Below are positions 35,293 through 43,929 of a stretch of 64,000 nt of DNA, one piece after another (position 1 is the first letter of the stretch; the number at the start of each line of letters is the position of its first letter). A model generated the notes under the pieces. The model was not told where the DNA came from, searched no databases, and saw only the letters and a list, made by a program, of their open reading frames with translations. A program made the translations under genes and the position numbers. The DNA is from Nocardia stercoris (lineage in GTDB: Bacteria > Actinomycetota > Actinomycetes > Mycobacteriales > Mycobacteriaceae), in NCBI RefSeq assembly GCF_003696265.1, contig NZ_RFFH01000007.1:186001-250000 (forward strand), written 5' to 3'.

Positions 35293-36312
35293 TCAATTCT
35301 CGTCGGTCAGGGCCGCGATCCCGGCCCGTAGCAGCGGGTCGACCATCGCGCCGATGGTTTCGAAGCCGTCACCCACGGTCTTGCCCTGCAGGTGCCGGTA
35401 GTGGATGCCTTCGGCGATCACGGCGAGCTTGAACGAGGCCAGCGCGATGTAGAACCCGATCCGGCTCAGGTCGCGCCCGGAGCGGCGCGCGTACCGGTCC
35501 AGGACTTCGGCTTCGGGCAGGATGCCCGGCGCGGTGGTGGCGTCGTTGGCGCCGGGCATGCCGAGGTCGCCCGCTCGCTGATAGACCACCATCAGGCCGA
35601 GGTCGGTCAGCGGATCGCCGAGGGTGCTCATCTCCCAGTCGATCACGGCGGTGATCCGGTCCGCGTCGTCGACGAGCACGTTGTCGAGCCGGTAGTCGCC
35701 GTGCACGATCCCCGTCGGCGACTGCGGCGGTTGATGTTTCGCGAGCAACGCGTGCAGTTCGTCGGCGGCGGGCAGGTCGCGGGACCGGGAGGCGTCGAGT
35801 TGCTTGCGCCAGCGCCTGACCTGACGTTCCAGGAATCCGTCGGGCCGCCCGAATTCACCGAGACCCACTGCCTGCGGGTCGACCCGGTGCAGCGCGGCGA
35901 GCGTGTCGACCACCTCGGCCGAGATCGCCGCGGTGCGGTCGGGTCCCAGCGGGACGAGTTCGGCCGCGGCCCGGTACGGGATGCCGGGCACGAGTTCCAT
36001 GACATAGAAAGGCGCACCGAGGATTTCGGGGTCCTCGCACAGCGCGTAGGTCGCCGGGACGGGCACCTCGGTATCGCGCAGGGCGGTCATGACCCGGTAC
36101 TCGCGGCCCATATCGTGCGCGGTGGCCAGGACGTGCCCCAGCGGCGGCCGCCGCACGATCCAGGCCGATTTGCCGTCGGTGACCTCGAAGGTGAGATTGG
36201 ATCGCCCGCCGGCGATGAGCTGCCCGCGCAGCGGCCCGGCCACGAGTCCCGGCCGCGCCTCGGCCAGCCAGGTGGCGAGGCGGTCCGGATCCAGCCCCGG
36301 TGTTGCGTCCAC
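35293..36312 (-). CDS. Aminoglycoside-phosphotransferase-like kinase (ACAD10/11 N-domain type)
   Basis: A 339-residue APH-fold protein paralogous to the 28204 gene. It shows 'IAGGRSNLTFEVTDGKSAWI' near residue 32, 'HGDYRLDNVLVD' near 203 (catalytic Asp) and 'VIDWEMSTLGDPLTDLGLMV' near 222. GTG 36312 is preferred to the upstream ATG 36357 because AAAGGA stands just before it and the longer form would run up to a likely operator. It is first in the operon with acyl-CoA dehydrogenase and TetR genes and diverges from a thioesterase gene. Confidence 0.9.
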   Translation of the reverse strand: MDATPGLDPDRLATWLAEARPGLVAGPLRGQLIAGGRSNLTFEVTDGKSAWIVRRPPLGHVLATAHDMGREYRVMTALRDTEVPVPATYALCEDPEILGAPFYVMELVPGIPYRAAAELVPLGPDRTAAISAEVVDTLAALHRVDPQAVGLGEFGRPDGFLERQVRRWRKQLDASRSRDLPAADELHALLAKHQPPQSPTGIVHGDYRLDNVLVDDADRITAVIDWEMSTLGDPLTDLGLMVVYQRAGDLGMPGANDATTAPGILPEAEVLDRYARRSGRDLSRIGFYIALASFKLAVIAEGIHYRHLQGKTVGDGFETIGAMVDPLLRAGIAALTDEN

Positions 36313-36362
36313 AGCGCGGTCCTTTCGGCGGTGTGCGGCGGAAGTCTCACACCCCATAGGCT

Positions 36363-36376
36363 ACTAAGCGCTTGAT
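36363..36376. promoter_or_regulatory. KstR2-like box 1
   Basis: ACTAAGCGCTTGAT fits the KstR2 consensus AnCAAGnnCTTGnT with one mismatch. It lies 51 bases upstream of the kinase-like start at 36312. Confidence 0.5.
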
Positions 36377-36465
36377 AACCTACCCCGGGCCGCCTGCCCA
36401 AGCGGCCCGGTTGCGCGAATTCGACCCCTCGACGACGGTCGCGGGCGGTTCCCAGAGGTATACCA

Positions 36466-36479
36466 AGCAAGCGCTTGGT
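36466..36479. promoter_or_regulatory. KstR2-like box 2
   Basis: AGCAAGCGCTTGGT fits AnCAAGnnCTTGnT exactly and lies within a slightly longer palindrome, CCAAGC-AAGC-GCTTGG (36463-36478). It is 75 bases upstream of the thioesterase ATG. Confidence 0.6.
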
Positions 36480-36553
36480 TGTATGGTCGGGTGCGTGACC
36501 GTCACCCGGTGCACCACCGGGACCCACGACGGTGAGTGCAGGAGGTGCCGGAG

Positions 36554-37018
36554 ATGCGAACCCTCGAATGTGATGTCGACGAGGCGTGGATCGACGTCAA
36601 CGACCACATGAACGCCCAGTACTACGGAATCCTGGTGTACCGCGCACACGCCGCGTTCACCGAGATGATCGGGCTGGGCGACGACTACGTACACACGACC
36701 GGCTTCGGGAAGATGGTCGTCCAGGGCGCGATGACCTACGAACGTGAGGTGCGCCGCGGGGCGCGGCTGGCCGTCGACTCCTGGCTGCTGGGCCTGGACG
36801 CCAAGCGACTGCACTTCTTCCACGAGCTGCGCGTGCTCGAGACCGGTGTGCGGGCCGCGGCATTCGAACAGCTGGACCTGCACGTCGACCTCGGCACCCG
36901 CCGGACCGCGCCGATGCCCCCGGAGGTCGTCGCACGGCTCGAACACTTCTCCGCGCAACAGTGTGCGGCCGGCCGGCCCGACGGTGTGGGCCGCACGATC
37001 CAGCTGCCGCGGAACTGA
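36554..37018 (+). CDS. Hotdog-fold acyl-CoA thioesterase
   Basis: A 154-residue thioesterase of the 4HBT/YbgC-like group. The family motif is 'VNDHMNAQYYGILVYRAHAAF' split across residues 15-35, in which the Asp/His-Met-Asn region lines the active site. 'FGKMVVQGAMTYEREVRRGA' near 55 follows as the central helix and strand. ATG 36554 is preferred because GGAGG (36541-36545) is 8 bases upstream. It is divergent from the kinase-like operon and shares its KstR2-like boxes, so it is likely co-regulated in releasing or recycling CoA. Confidence 0.88.
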   Translation: MRTLECDVDEAWIDVNDHMNAQYYGILVYRAHAAFTEMIGLGDDYVHTTGFGKMVVQGAMTYEREVRRGARLAVDSWLLGLDAKRLHFFHELRVLETGVRAAAFEQLDLHVDLGTRRTAPMPPEVVARLEHFSAQQCAAGRPDGVGRTIQLPRN

Positions 37019-37025
37019 CTGCCCA

Positions 37026-37074
37026 CGCGAGAACCCCTGGGCCGAAGGCTGATTCGCGGGCCGGGGTTCTCGCG
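37026..37074. terminator. Bidirectional terminator
   Basis: CGCGAGAACCCC (37026-37037) pairs perfectly with 37063-37074 around a 25-base loop. It lies between the thioesterase stop and the convergent SDR stop. Confidence 0.8.
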
Positions 37075-37082
37075 CTCGCGGC

Positions 37083-37928
37083 TCAGGCGCCGAACACCCG
37101 GCGTTCGACCCGGGCGACGACCCTCGGGTAGAGCTTCGGGAACAGCCGCACGAACAGGTCGACGGTCTTCGCGTCGCGGCCGACGCGGATGCGCGGGGAC
37201 CCCGCCGCGACGCCGTCGAGAATGACGGTGGCCGCGGTGGCGGCCGGCATCCGCAGCAGCTTCTGGTTGTAGATATCGGAGCGGCGGCGCTGGGCCGCGG
37301 TCGGTTCGATCCCGTTCTGCTCGGCGATGGCGGCGTTCGACGCGATATTGGTCTTGACGCCGCCGGGGTGGACGGTGGTCACCCGGACCGGGTGGCGGCC
37401 CGCCAGCATCTCGGTACGCAGCGATTCGGTGAAACCGCGGACACCGAACTTACTGGCGCAGTACGCACTCAGCGTCGGCTGGCCCAGATAGCCGTTGAGG
37501 CTGGAGATATTGACCACGTGGCCGTCGCCGGATGCGATCAGGTGCGGCAGGAACGCCTTGGTCCCGTTGATCACGCCGAACAGGTTCACCCCGAGAACCC
37601 GGTCGTAGACCTCGAAGTCGTTGTCCAGCACGCAGAGTCCGTCGCCGGAGATCCCGGCGTTGTTGTACACCTGGTGGACGACACCGAAATGGGCGCGGAC
37701 GTCGTCGGCGTAGCCGAGGACCGCGTCCCGGTCGGTGACATTCAGTGTCGCGCTGTGGATCTCGGCACCCAGCGCCCGCACCTGCTCGGCTGTCCCGGCC
37801 AGGCCCTCGGTGTCGACGTCGGAGGCCGCGATCCGAGCGCCGCGGCGCGCGAGCTCGAGGGCCAGGGCGCGCCCGATGCCGGATCCGGCTCCGGTGACGA
37901 CAGCGACTTTCCCGGTGAACGAGGTCAT
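37083..37928 (-). CDS. SDR family oxidoreductase
   Basis: A 281-residue classical SDR. It has TGAGSGIG near residue 12, 'NNAGISGDG' near 89, the catalytic Ser in 'VNISSLNGYLGQPTL' near 142 and YxxxK in 'SAYCASKFGVRG' near 156. Asp in 'AASDVDTEG' favours NAD(H) or leaves cofactor choice open. The C-terminal 'RLFPKLYPRVVARVERRVFG' tail occurs in SDRs that sit beside Baeyer-Villiger monooxygenases. The monooxygenase gene is 52 bases upstream, so the pair probably oxidises an alcohol to a ketone and then to an ester. Confidence 0.9.
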   Translation of the reverse strand: MTSFTGKVAVVTGAGSGIGRALALELARRGARIAASDVDTEGLAGTAEQVRALGAEIHSATLNVTDRDAVLGYADDVRAHFGVVHQVYNNAGISGDGLCVLDNDFEVYDRVLGVNLFGVINGTKAFLPHLIASGDGHVVNISSLNGYLGQPTLSAYCASKFGVRGFTESLRTEMLAGRHPVRVTTVHPGGVKTNIASNAAIAEQNGIEPTAAQRRRSDIYNQKLLRMPAATAATVILDGVAAGSPRIRVGRDAKTVDLFVRLFPKLYPRVVARVERRVFGA

Positions 37929-37980
37929 GGACGAACTCCTACGGATCGAGCGAAAGGTGTTGTGCGCCGGAGAGTACCGG

Positions 37981-39522
37981 TCACGCGTGGGCCGACTCGG
38001 CCTGCCGCGCCGGGCGGGCGTCCGGCATGCGGTCGAAGTGCAGTTCGGGGTCGAGGACGTCGGCCGCCCGCAGGATGCGGACGTCGTCCTGGTAGTTCAT
38101 CGAGGTCCGCCACGGCATCCGGTCGCCCTGGCTGGGCAGGGACCGGACCGCGCGCTGAATGTATCCCGCCGCGAAGTCCAGGAACGGGCGCTTCGGCATC
38201 GCCGGGTCCGCGGGCTCCGCGCGGACCACCCGGTAACCGTGTGCGTCCATGTGCGCGATCAGCCGGCACAGGTGCTCGCACAGCAGCCCGATCTTGAGCG
38301 TCCACGACGAGTTGGTGTAGCCGATGGCGTAGGCGAAGTTGGGGACGCCGGAGAGCATGAGCCCCTTGAACGCCACCGTCTCCGACAGCTGGACCGCCCG
38401 GCCGTCGACCGTCAACTCGACGCCGCCGAAAGTCTGCACGTTCAGGCCGGTCGCGGTGACGATGATGTCGGCCTCGAGGTGGCGGCCCGACTCCAGCAGG
38501 ATGCCGGTCTCGGTGAAGGTGACGATCCGGTCGGTGACCACCGACGCCGTACCCTGCCGGATGGCCCGGAACAGATCCCCGTTCGGGACCGTGCACAGCC
38601 GCTGCTCCCACGGGTTGTACGGCGGGTTGAAGTGCTCGTCGACCGGATACCCGGCGGGCAGCCGATCGGCGTTGAGCTTGCGGATGACGCGCCGTGCCGC
38701 CCGCGGATATTTCTGGCAGAAGCGCCACACCAGCGCCTGCTGGGCGATGTTCTTGCGGCGGGCCCACGCGTAGCCGCGCTCGTCGCCGAGCAACTGCCGC
38801 AACCGGTTCGCGATCGGGTCCCGCTTCGGGATCGGCAGGACGTAGGTCGGGGTCCGCTGCAGCATGGTGACGTGCCCGGCGGTGTCCGCCATCGCCGGAA
38901 CCATGGTCACCGCGGTGGCGCCGCTGCCGATGATCACCACGCGCTGCCCGGTGTAATCGAGATCGGCGGGCCAGTGCTGCGGGTGGACGACGGTGCCGCG
39001 GAAGCGATCCCGGCCGGGGAACTCCGGGGTGTAGCCCTCGTCGTAGCGGTAGTAGCCGCCGGCGCAGAACAGCCAGCCGGCGGTCAGGTCGAACCGCGCA
39101 CCGGTGTCGGCCCGTTCGACGGTGACCGTCCAGCGTGCCTCGGCCGACGACCACGCCGCCCCGACGACCCGGTGGTGGTAGCGGATGTGACCGTCGATCC
39201 CGTTCTCGGTGGCGGTCTCGCGCAGATACGCGAGGATACGGTCGCCGTCGGCGATCGACTCCTCGTCCCGCCACGGCTTGAACTCGTAACCGAAGGTGTG
39301 CAGGTCGGAGTCGGAGCGAATTCCCGGGTACCGGAACAGATCCCAGGTGCCGCCCAGGCCCGCGCGGGCCTCGAGGATCGTGAAACTCTTGTGCGGCAGC
39401 ATGGTTCGCAGATAGCGGGCCGCGCCGATTCCGGAGATGCCGGCGCCGACGATCAGGACGTCGACGTGTTCGACGGACTCCGCGCCGGCGGACGACCGGT
39501 CGGTGGGCTGAGTGGTCTGCAT
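37981..39522 (-). CDS. FAD-dependent Baeyer-Villiger-type monooxygenase (EthA-like)
   Basis: A 513-residue class B flavin monooxygenase using FAD and NADPH. The first Rossmann motif is 'VGAGISGIGAARYL' near residue 26. The Baeyer-Villiger fingerprint FxGxxxHxxxWP appears as 'FRGTVVHPQHWP' near 160. The second nucleotide motif is 'IIGSGATAVTMVPAMA' near 180. 'WDLFRYPGIRSDSDLHTFGY' and 'AFKGLMLSGVPNFAYAIGYT' are typical of the EthA/MymA group. ATG 39522 follows GAGGAGAG. It is divergent from a PucR-type regulator and is followed by an SDR gene. Ketone or thioether substrates are both possible. Confidence 0.93.
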   Translation of the reverse strand: MQTTQPTDRSSAGAESVEHVDVLIVGAGISGIGAARYLRTMLPHKSFTILEARAGLGGTWDLFRYPGIRSDSDLHTFGYEFKPWRDEESIADGDRILAYLRETATENGIDGHIRYHHRVVGAAWSSAEARWTVTVERADTGARFDLTAGWLFCAGGYYRYDEGYTPEFPGRDRFRGTVVHPQHWPADLDYTGQRVVIIGSGATAVTMVPAMADTAGHVTMLQRTPTYVLPIPKRDPIANRLRQLLGDERGYAWARRKNIAQQALVWRFCQKYPRAARRVIRKLNADRLPAGYPVDEHFNPPYNPWEQRLCTVPNGDLFRAIRQGTASVVTDRIVTFTETGILLESGRHLEADIIVTATGLNVQTFGGVELTVDGRAVQLSETVAFKGLMLSGVPNFAYAIGYTNSSWTLKIGLLCEHLCRLIAHMDAHGYRVVRAEPADPAMPKRPFLDFAAGYIQRAVRSLPSQGDRMPWRTSMNYQDDVRILRAADVLDPELHFDRMPDARPARQAESAHA

Positions 39523-39638
39523 GGGGGCTCTCCTCGGATCCGACTCCGCGTCTTTGGGCAGCGACGCGACCTGTGACTCGAGTCTCGGCCATCGAGGCAG
39601 GCCTGTACTACAGCAAACAGAACCAGGATCATCGAAGC

Positions 39639-40874
39639 ATGGTGCAAGATGCTGCACGGCCGGTGAGCTGGCCCACTCCCGGACCCGACGTCCTCGCCCT
39701 GCTCCGGCAGGCGGCCGAGCTGGTGCTGGCAGCGCCCGCGCAATGGCTCGAGCAACTGCACGAAGCCTCCTTCGCCGGGGAACGGATGCGCCCGGTCGCC
39801 GAGGATCCCGCGCTCGCAGCGGCGGTCCGGCGCGTGAACGAGGCCAACGTGCGGCACTGGGCGAACGCCAACGTGAGCGACCCCGGCCGCCGGGTGCCGC
39901 CCAATGTCGGCCCCGAGGCGCTCTCGGCGGCCCGGGACCTGGTGCGCCGGGGCCTGGACGAGAGCTCACTGGACGCCTACCGCACCAGCTACACCGTGGT
40001 GTGGAAATACCTCATGGACATCTGTTTCACGCTCACCGACGATCACCGGCAGCTGCGCGAACTGCTCGAACTGGCGGCCCTGTCGGTCTCCACCTTCATC
40101 GAGGACACCGTCTCGGCCGTCACGGCGCGCATGCAGACCGAACGAGCGGACCTCGTCGGCGGCACCCACGCCGAACGCCGGGCCACCGTGTCGCTGCTGC
40201 TGGAGGGCGCGCCGATCCGGCGCTCCCAAGCCGAGTCCCAGCTCGGCTATCGCCTGACCGGCCCGCACACCGCCGCCGTGGTGTGGGCGCCGACCCCCAG
40301 CGCCGCCGGGAACCTGGAGACGGCGGCCGAACTGCTGATGGAGGCCGGCGGCGCGGTGCACCGGCTCACGATCGTGGCCAGTGCCGCGGCGTTGTGGCTG
40401 TGGCTGCCGGTCGACGCCGCGATCGACCCGGAACCGGTGACGGCTGGTCTCGCCGCGATCCCCGGCGTCCAGGTCGCGGTGGGCCGGCCCGGCGTGGACC
40501 TCGACGGGTTCCGGCGCAGCCACCTCGACGCGCTGGAGACCCAGCGCATGCTCGCCCGCATCCCGGCCCGGCGCCTGGCCCGGTACGAGGACATCCAGTT
40601 GGTGTCGGTACTGGCCGCCGATCCGATTCGCGCCCGCGAATTCGTCGCCGACACCCTGGGTGCGCTGGCGCAGGCCGAGCCCGAAGTGATCGAGGCGGTC
40701 ACCGTGTATCTGGAGACACAGTGCAGCACCACCCGCACCGCCGCCCGGCTCTACACCCACCGCAATACGGTGGTGCGCCGCCTGACCCGGGCCGACGAAC
40801 TGCTGCCGCGCCCGTTGGCGGCCAACGTGATCGCGGTCGGCGCGGCCCTCGAGGCGCTGCGCTGGTTCCGCTGA
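39639..40874 (+). CDS. PucR/CdaR-type transcriptional regulator
   Basis: A regulator of about 411 residues. The C-terminal PucR helix-turn-helix is clear: 'LETQCSTTRTAARLYTHRNT' followed by 'VVRRLTRADELL' near residues 350-385. A GGDEF-like degenerate middle domain precedes it. The N-terminal 150 residues are helical and probably sense a ligand. The start is uncertain: ATG 39639 is favoured on length, but GTG 39573 is in frame. It is divergent from the monooxygenase/SDR operon and probably activates it. A perfect 10-bp palindrome (GACTCGAGTC, 39575-39584) lies in the shared promoter region. Confidence 0.85.
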   Translation: MVQDAARPVSWPTPGPDVLALLRQAAELVLAAPAQWLEQLHEASFAGERMRPVAEDPALAAAVRRVNEANVRHWANANVSDPGRRVPPNVGPEALSAARDLVRRGLDESSLDAYRTSYTVVWKYLMDICFTLTDDHRQLRELLELAALSVSTFIEDTVSAVTARMQTERADLVGGTHAERRATVSLLLEGAPIRRSQAESQLGYRLTGPHTAAVVWAPTPSAAGNLETAAELLMEAGGAVHRLTIVASAAALWLWLPVDAAIDPEPVTAGLAAIPGVQVAVGRPGVDLDGFRRSHLDALETQRMLARIPARRLARYEDIQLVSVLAADPIRAREFVADTLGALAQAEPEVIEAVTVYLETQCSTTRTAARLYTHRNTVVRRLTRADELLPRPLAANVIAVGAALEALRWFR

Positions 40875-40958
40875 CCCGACTCCGGCTGTGACCGGCTGCA
40901 CATAATCCGCACGCGAGCGCGTATTCAAGCCCACAGCGACAAAATGCGCGCCCGGGAG

Positions 40959-40966
40959 GTGGAATT
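40959..40966 (+). promoter_or_regulatory. GTGGAATT element upstream of nsrR
   Basis: GTGGAATT, within GTGGAATTAAGTACCG, lies 15 bases before the nsrR start. The same 8-mer appears twice before hmp (41484, 41519). A candidate part of the NsrR operator; not a match I can align confidently to published sites. Confidence 0.35.
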
Positions 40967-40981
40967 AAGTACCGTGGCGGC

Positions 40982-41416
40982 ATGCAACTCTCCCGGTTCT
41001 CCGATCTCGGCCTGCGTGCGATGATGCGGCTGGCGGTCAGTAGCAGCGCCGAGGAGCGGGTCACCACGAAAATCATTGCTCGCCAAGTGAACGCGTCCGA
41101 ACATTACGTGGCGAAGGCGGTCTCCAAGCTGGTCGACCTCGGTCTGGTCGATTCGCATCGCGGGCGCAGCGGCGGCATATTCCTCACCACGCGCGGCCGG
41201 TCGGCCACCGTCGGTGAGATCGTTCGGGGCTTGGAGGGCGCGGCCGAGGTCGTGGAATGCGATGGTGACCATCCGTGTCCGTTGTCGGCCGCGTGCCGGC
41301 TGCGGCGGGTTCTCGACCAGGCCCAGGAGGAGTTCTATCGCCATCTGGACGGGTACTCGCTGGACGATCTGGTGAATCCGCAGCTGCGGAAGATACTGCA
41401 TCTGTCCGCGCGATGA
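40982..41416 (+). CDS. nsrR: NsrR, Rrf2-family nitric-oxide-sensing repressor
   Basis: A 144-residue winged-helix iron-sulfur regulator. The DNA-binding segment is 'IIARQVNASEHYVAKAVSKL' near residues 31-50. The cluster loop has Cys93, Cys99 and Cys105 (C-x5-C-x5-C), and Asp8 is present. In Streptomyces coelicolor NsrR the [4Fe-4S] cluster is held by Cys93, Cys99, Cys105 and Asp8, the same residue numbers. Nitric oxide destroys the cluster and relieves repression. hmp lies 158 bases downstream on the same strand, the expected target. Confidence 0.95.
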   Translation: MQLSRFSDLGLRAMMRLAVSSSAEERVTTKIIARQVNASEHYVAKAVSKLVDLGLVDSHRGRSGGIFLTTRGRSATVGEIVRGLEGAAEVVECDGDHPCPLSAACRLRRVLDQAQEEFYRHLDGYSLDDLVNPQLRKILHLSAR

Positions 41417-41420
41417 ACCA

Positions 41421-41455
41421 TTACCGCCCGGGGTGACCCAGGCGGTAAAAACCGC
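41421..41455 (+). terminator. Hairpin between nsrR and hmp
   Basis: TTACCGCC (41421-41428) pairs with GGCGGTAA (41441-41448) around a 12-base loop, 4 bases after the nsrR stop. An alternative small hairpin GCGGT-AAAA-ACCGC (41442-41455) shares its right arm. It could end nsrR transcription and leave hmp to its own promoter. Confidence 0.5.
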
Positions 41456-41483
41456 AAATTCTCGCGTAATATAAACCACGGCT

Positions 41484-41526
41484 GTGGAATTGGATTACCG
41501 GCGACGGAAATAGTTACGGTGGAATT
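41484..41526 (+). promoter_or_regulatory. Two GTGGAATT elements upstream of hmp
   Basis: GTGGAATT occurs at 41484-41491 (in GTGGAATTGGATTACCG) and at 41519-41526. The first closely resembles the element before nsrR. TAATAT at 41467-41472 could be a -10 hexamer for hmp. Together these suggest shared NsrR control, inferred from repetition. Confidence 0.4.
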
Positions 41527-41574
41527 CGTTCGGCGCCCGGCGCCGGAGATTTCTTTGCTCGTGAGGAGACCACC

Positions 41575-42810
41575 ATGACAACGATGTCGACCCCCGCACC
41601 CGCCGTCGCGGAACTCGAAGAACACCATGCGGAGATCGTGCGCGCCACCCTGCCGCTCGTGGCGGCCGGCATCGGCGAGATCACCGCGGAGTTCTATCGC
41701 CGGCTGTTCGCTGCGCACCCGGAGTTGTTGCGGGACAAGTTCAATCGCGGCAATCAGGCGCAGGGCGAGCAGCAGCGGGCACTGGCCGCGTCGATCGCCA
41801 CCTACGCCGCGCACCTGGTCGATCCCGCCCTGCCGCATCCGCGGGAACTGCTGTCCCGGATCGGGCACAAGCACGCGTCGCTGGGGGTGGTGCCGCAGGA
41901 GTATCCGATCGTGCACGAGCACCTGTTCGGGGCGATCGTCGCGGTGCTCGGCGCCGATGTGGTGACCGCGGAGGTCGCGGCGGCCTGGGACCGGGTGTAC
42001 TGGCTGCTCGCCGACACCCTGATCGGCTTCGAGCGCGAACTGTACGACGCGGCCGGTGTGGCGCCCGGCGACGTGTTCCGCGAGGTGGTGGTGGTCGAGC
42101 GGATCGACGACCCCTCCGATGTGGTCACCTTCGTGGTGGAGTCCGCCGATCCGGCCCGTCCGCTGCCGGAAGGGGTTGCAGGACAGTACATCTCGGTCGG
42201 CGCCGAGCTGGCCGACGGTGCCCGGCAGCTGCGGCAGTACAGCCTGGTCGACGCGCGCGGCCCCGGCCGCCAAGCGTTCGCGGTGCGGCACGTGCCTGCC
42301 GACGGCGAGCGGCCGCCCGGCGCGGTGTCGACCTGGCTGCACCTCGAGGTCCACGTCGGCGACCGGCTGCAGGTCACACTTCCGTTCGGCGACCTCACCG
42401 TCGACCCGGACGCCGCCGGACCGCTGGTCCTGATCTCGGCGGGCATCGGCATCACCCCGATGCTGGGCATTCTCGGCCACCTGCACCGGTCCGGGTCCAA
42501 CCGCGCGGTCACCGTCCTGCACGCCGACCGCTCGCAGCGCGCGCACCCGCTGCGCCGCGAGCAGCGCGCCCTGGTCGCCGCGCTCCCCCATGCCGAGCTG
42601 TCGGTCTGGTACGAGCAGCCCGCGGCAGGCGCGCACACCGGCACGATCACCATGCACGCCCTGGGTCTGCCCGCCGATGCCGACTACTACCTGTGCGGCG
42701 GTACCGGATTCCTGCAGGCGATGCGCGCCCAGTGCGACGCGGCAGGCGTTCCCCGCGACCGGGTGCACTACGAGCTGTTCGCCCCGAACGACTGGCTGCT
42801 CGACCACTGA
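41575..42810 (+). CDS. hmp: Flavohemoglobin, nitric oxide dioxygenase
   Basis: A 411-residue three-domain enzyme that converts nitric oxide to nitrate with NAD(P)H and oxygen. The globin domain (1-about 150) has the B10 tyrosine in 'ITAEFYRRLFAAHPELL' and the proximal His in 'RIGHKHASLGV'. The FAD domain shows 'RQYSLVDARG' near 220 (RxYS). The NAD domain shows 'SAGIGITPMLGIL' near 288 and 'YYLCGGTGFLQAM' near 370. The ATG at 41575 follows GTGAGGAG. It stands downstream of nsrR, its expected repressor. Length is normal for the family. Confidence 0.96.
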   Translation: MTTMSTPAPAVAELEEHHAEIVRATLPLVAAGIGEITAEFYRRLFAAHPELLRDKFNRGNQAQGEQQRALAASIATYAAHLVDPALPHPRELLSRIGHKHASLGVVPQEYPIVHEHLFGAIVAVLGADVVTAEVAAAWDRVYWLLADTLIGFERELYDAAGVAPGDVFREVVVVERIDDPSDVVTFVVESADPARPLPEGVAGQYISVGAELADGARQLRQYSLVDARGPGRQAFAVRHVPADGERPPGAVSTWLHLEVHVGDRLQVTLPFGDLTVDPDAAGPLVLISAGIGITPMLGILGHLHRSGSNRAVTVLHADRSQRAHPLRREQRALVAALPHAELSVWYEQPAAGAHTGTITMHALGLPADADYYLCGGTGFLQAMRAQCDAAGVPRDRVHYELFAPNDWLLDH

Positions 42811-42965
42811 TCCGGCGCGACCCGCAGGCGGCGGCGACCGGGTTCGCTGCCGCCTACGCCCGCGACACGCATCGGTCGGTCCGGCCCGACGGTTATCCAG
42901 GTTTCGTCGGCCACCCAGCGGCCGCCGATGTCACCGCCGCGCTCCGCAGGGTGTTCGATGCGTGA
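42807..42965 (+). pseudogene. Possible coding remnant after hmp
   Basis: Immediately after hmp, in another frame, about 52 codons read with protein-like composition: 'AATGFAAAYARDTHRSVRPD', then 'GYPGFVGHPAAADVTAALRR', stopping at 42965. There is no sensible start codon, and upstream the frame is a shadow of hmp. It may be the tail of a decayed gene fused to the hmp end by deletion, or chance. I do not recognise the family. Confidence 0.3.
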
Positions 42966-43026
42966 CGAACGACCCGCGAGCAGCCTCGAAAGTGCCTGCG
43001 CGACGGCAGTATTGCCAGGTGCCGAT

Positions 43027-43929
43027 CTAGCCGGTGACCCGGCTCGCCAGCGCCTCGGCGACCGCGGTGTTCCCCGCCGGCAACGGGTGCAGTGTGATCG
43101 GCTGCCCGATGTCGGGCGGGTTCACGTCGGCGACCCACGGTTCCGGCGCACACAATCCGTGCCCGGCGGTCAGCGCGCGCACGTCGAGGAACTCGGCGCC
43201 CAGTAGTCCGGCGGCCTCGCGCTGGGCCTTGTCGAGCCAGTCGAGGTAGCCGGTCATCGGGGCGTAGGGCACGGGGATCGAGACCGGGCCGACCTTCTGG
43301 CACAGGGTGGTGGTGCCCGGCGCCTGCTCCTCGGGGTAGCCGACCAGCACGATGCGAGCGTTCGGCGCGTAGTAGCGGATGTAGTCGACGACCTTGCGCA
43401 TGCGGTCCGCGAACGCGGTCCCGGTGATGCCGTGGTCGTCGGTCACCCAGGTCTGGTCGGTGTCCAGGCACGACAGGTCGAAGCCGTCGCACGCGGTCAT
43501 CTTCGAGTAGGGACCGTCGACGGTACCGTTGCGCCAGGAGTCCTTCATGCCGAGCTGGACCGCGACCAGCTTGGTGTCCGGCCCGAAGGCGCCGGCCTGC
43601 GCGGCGAGGCGGGCCTGCACGGTGAGGGTGTAGCCGGTGCCGGTGTCGATCGACCCGCCCGAGCAGGATTCGTCGACGAACTTGCCGGTGCCGGTGAGCC
43701 CGGTCAGCGCCTTCAGCTGGTTGGGCCACGAGGTGGCGCTGCGCACACAGTCGTCGACGGCCTCGTGCGAGACCAGGGGCTCGTCGGAGGCGAACGAGTC
43801 ACCGAACACCACGACGTCGGCGCCGGTACTCGAGTCGGCGGCGGGGGCGGCCTGGGCCACGACCTGGGAACCGGCGGGGACTACCGCGGCGACGGCGGCA
43901 GCCAGCAGCCAACGACCGTACGTGCTCAT
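43027..43929 (-). CDS. Secreted SGNH/GDSL hydrolase
   Basis: A 300-residue secreted esterase or lipase. The signal peptide covers about residues 1-30, with an AQA or AQAAPA cleavage site. The catalytic Ser is in 'VVFGDSFASDE' near residue 45. The Asp-x-x-His region lies in 'ITLHPLPAGN' near 283. Six cysteines in the mature protein could form three disulfides, as in actinobacterial SGNH lipases. 'KLVAVQLGMKDSWRNGTVDG' covers the conserved block III area, with Lys where many family members have Asn. It stands alone, with its own promoter upstream. Confidence 0.88.
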   Translation of the reverse strand: MSTYGRWLLAAAVAAVVPAGSQVVAQAAPAADSSTGADVVVFGDSFASDEPLVSHEAVDDCVRSATSWPNQLKALTGLTGTGKFVDESCSGGSIDTGTGYTLTVQARLAAQAGAFGPDTKLVAVQLGMKDSWRNGTVDGPYSKMTACDGFDLSCLDTDQTWVTDDHGITGTAFADRMRKVVDYIRYYAPNARIVLVGYPEEQAPGTTTLCQKVGPVSIPVPYAPMTGYLDWLDKAQREAAGLLGAEFLDVRALTAGHGLCAPEPWVADVNPPDIGQPITLHPLPAGNTAVAEALASRVTG

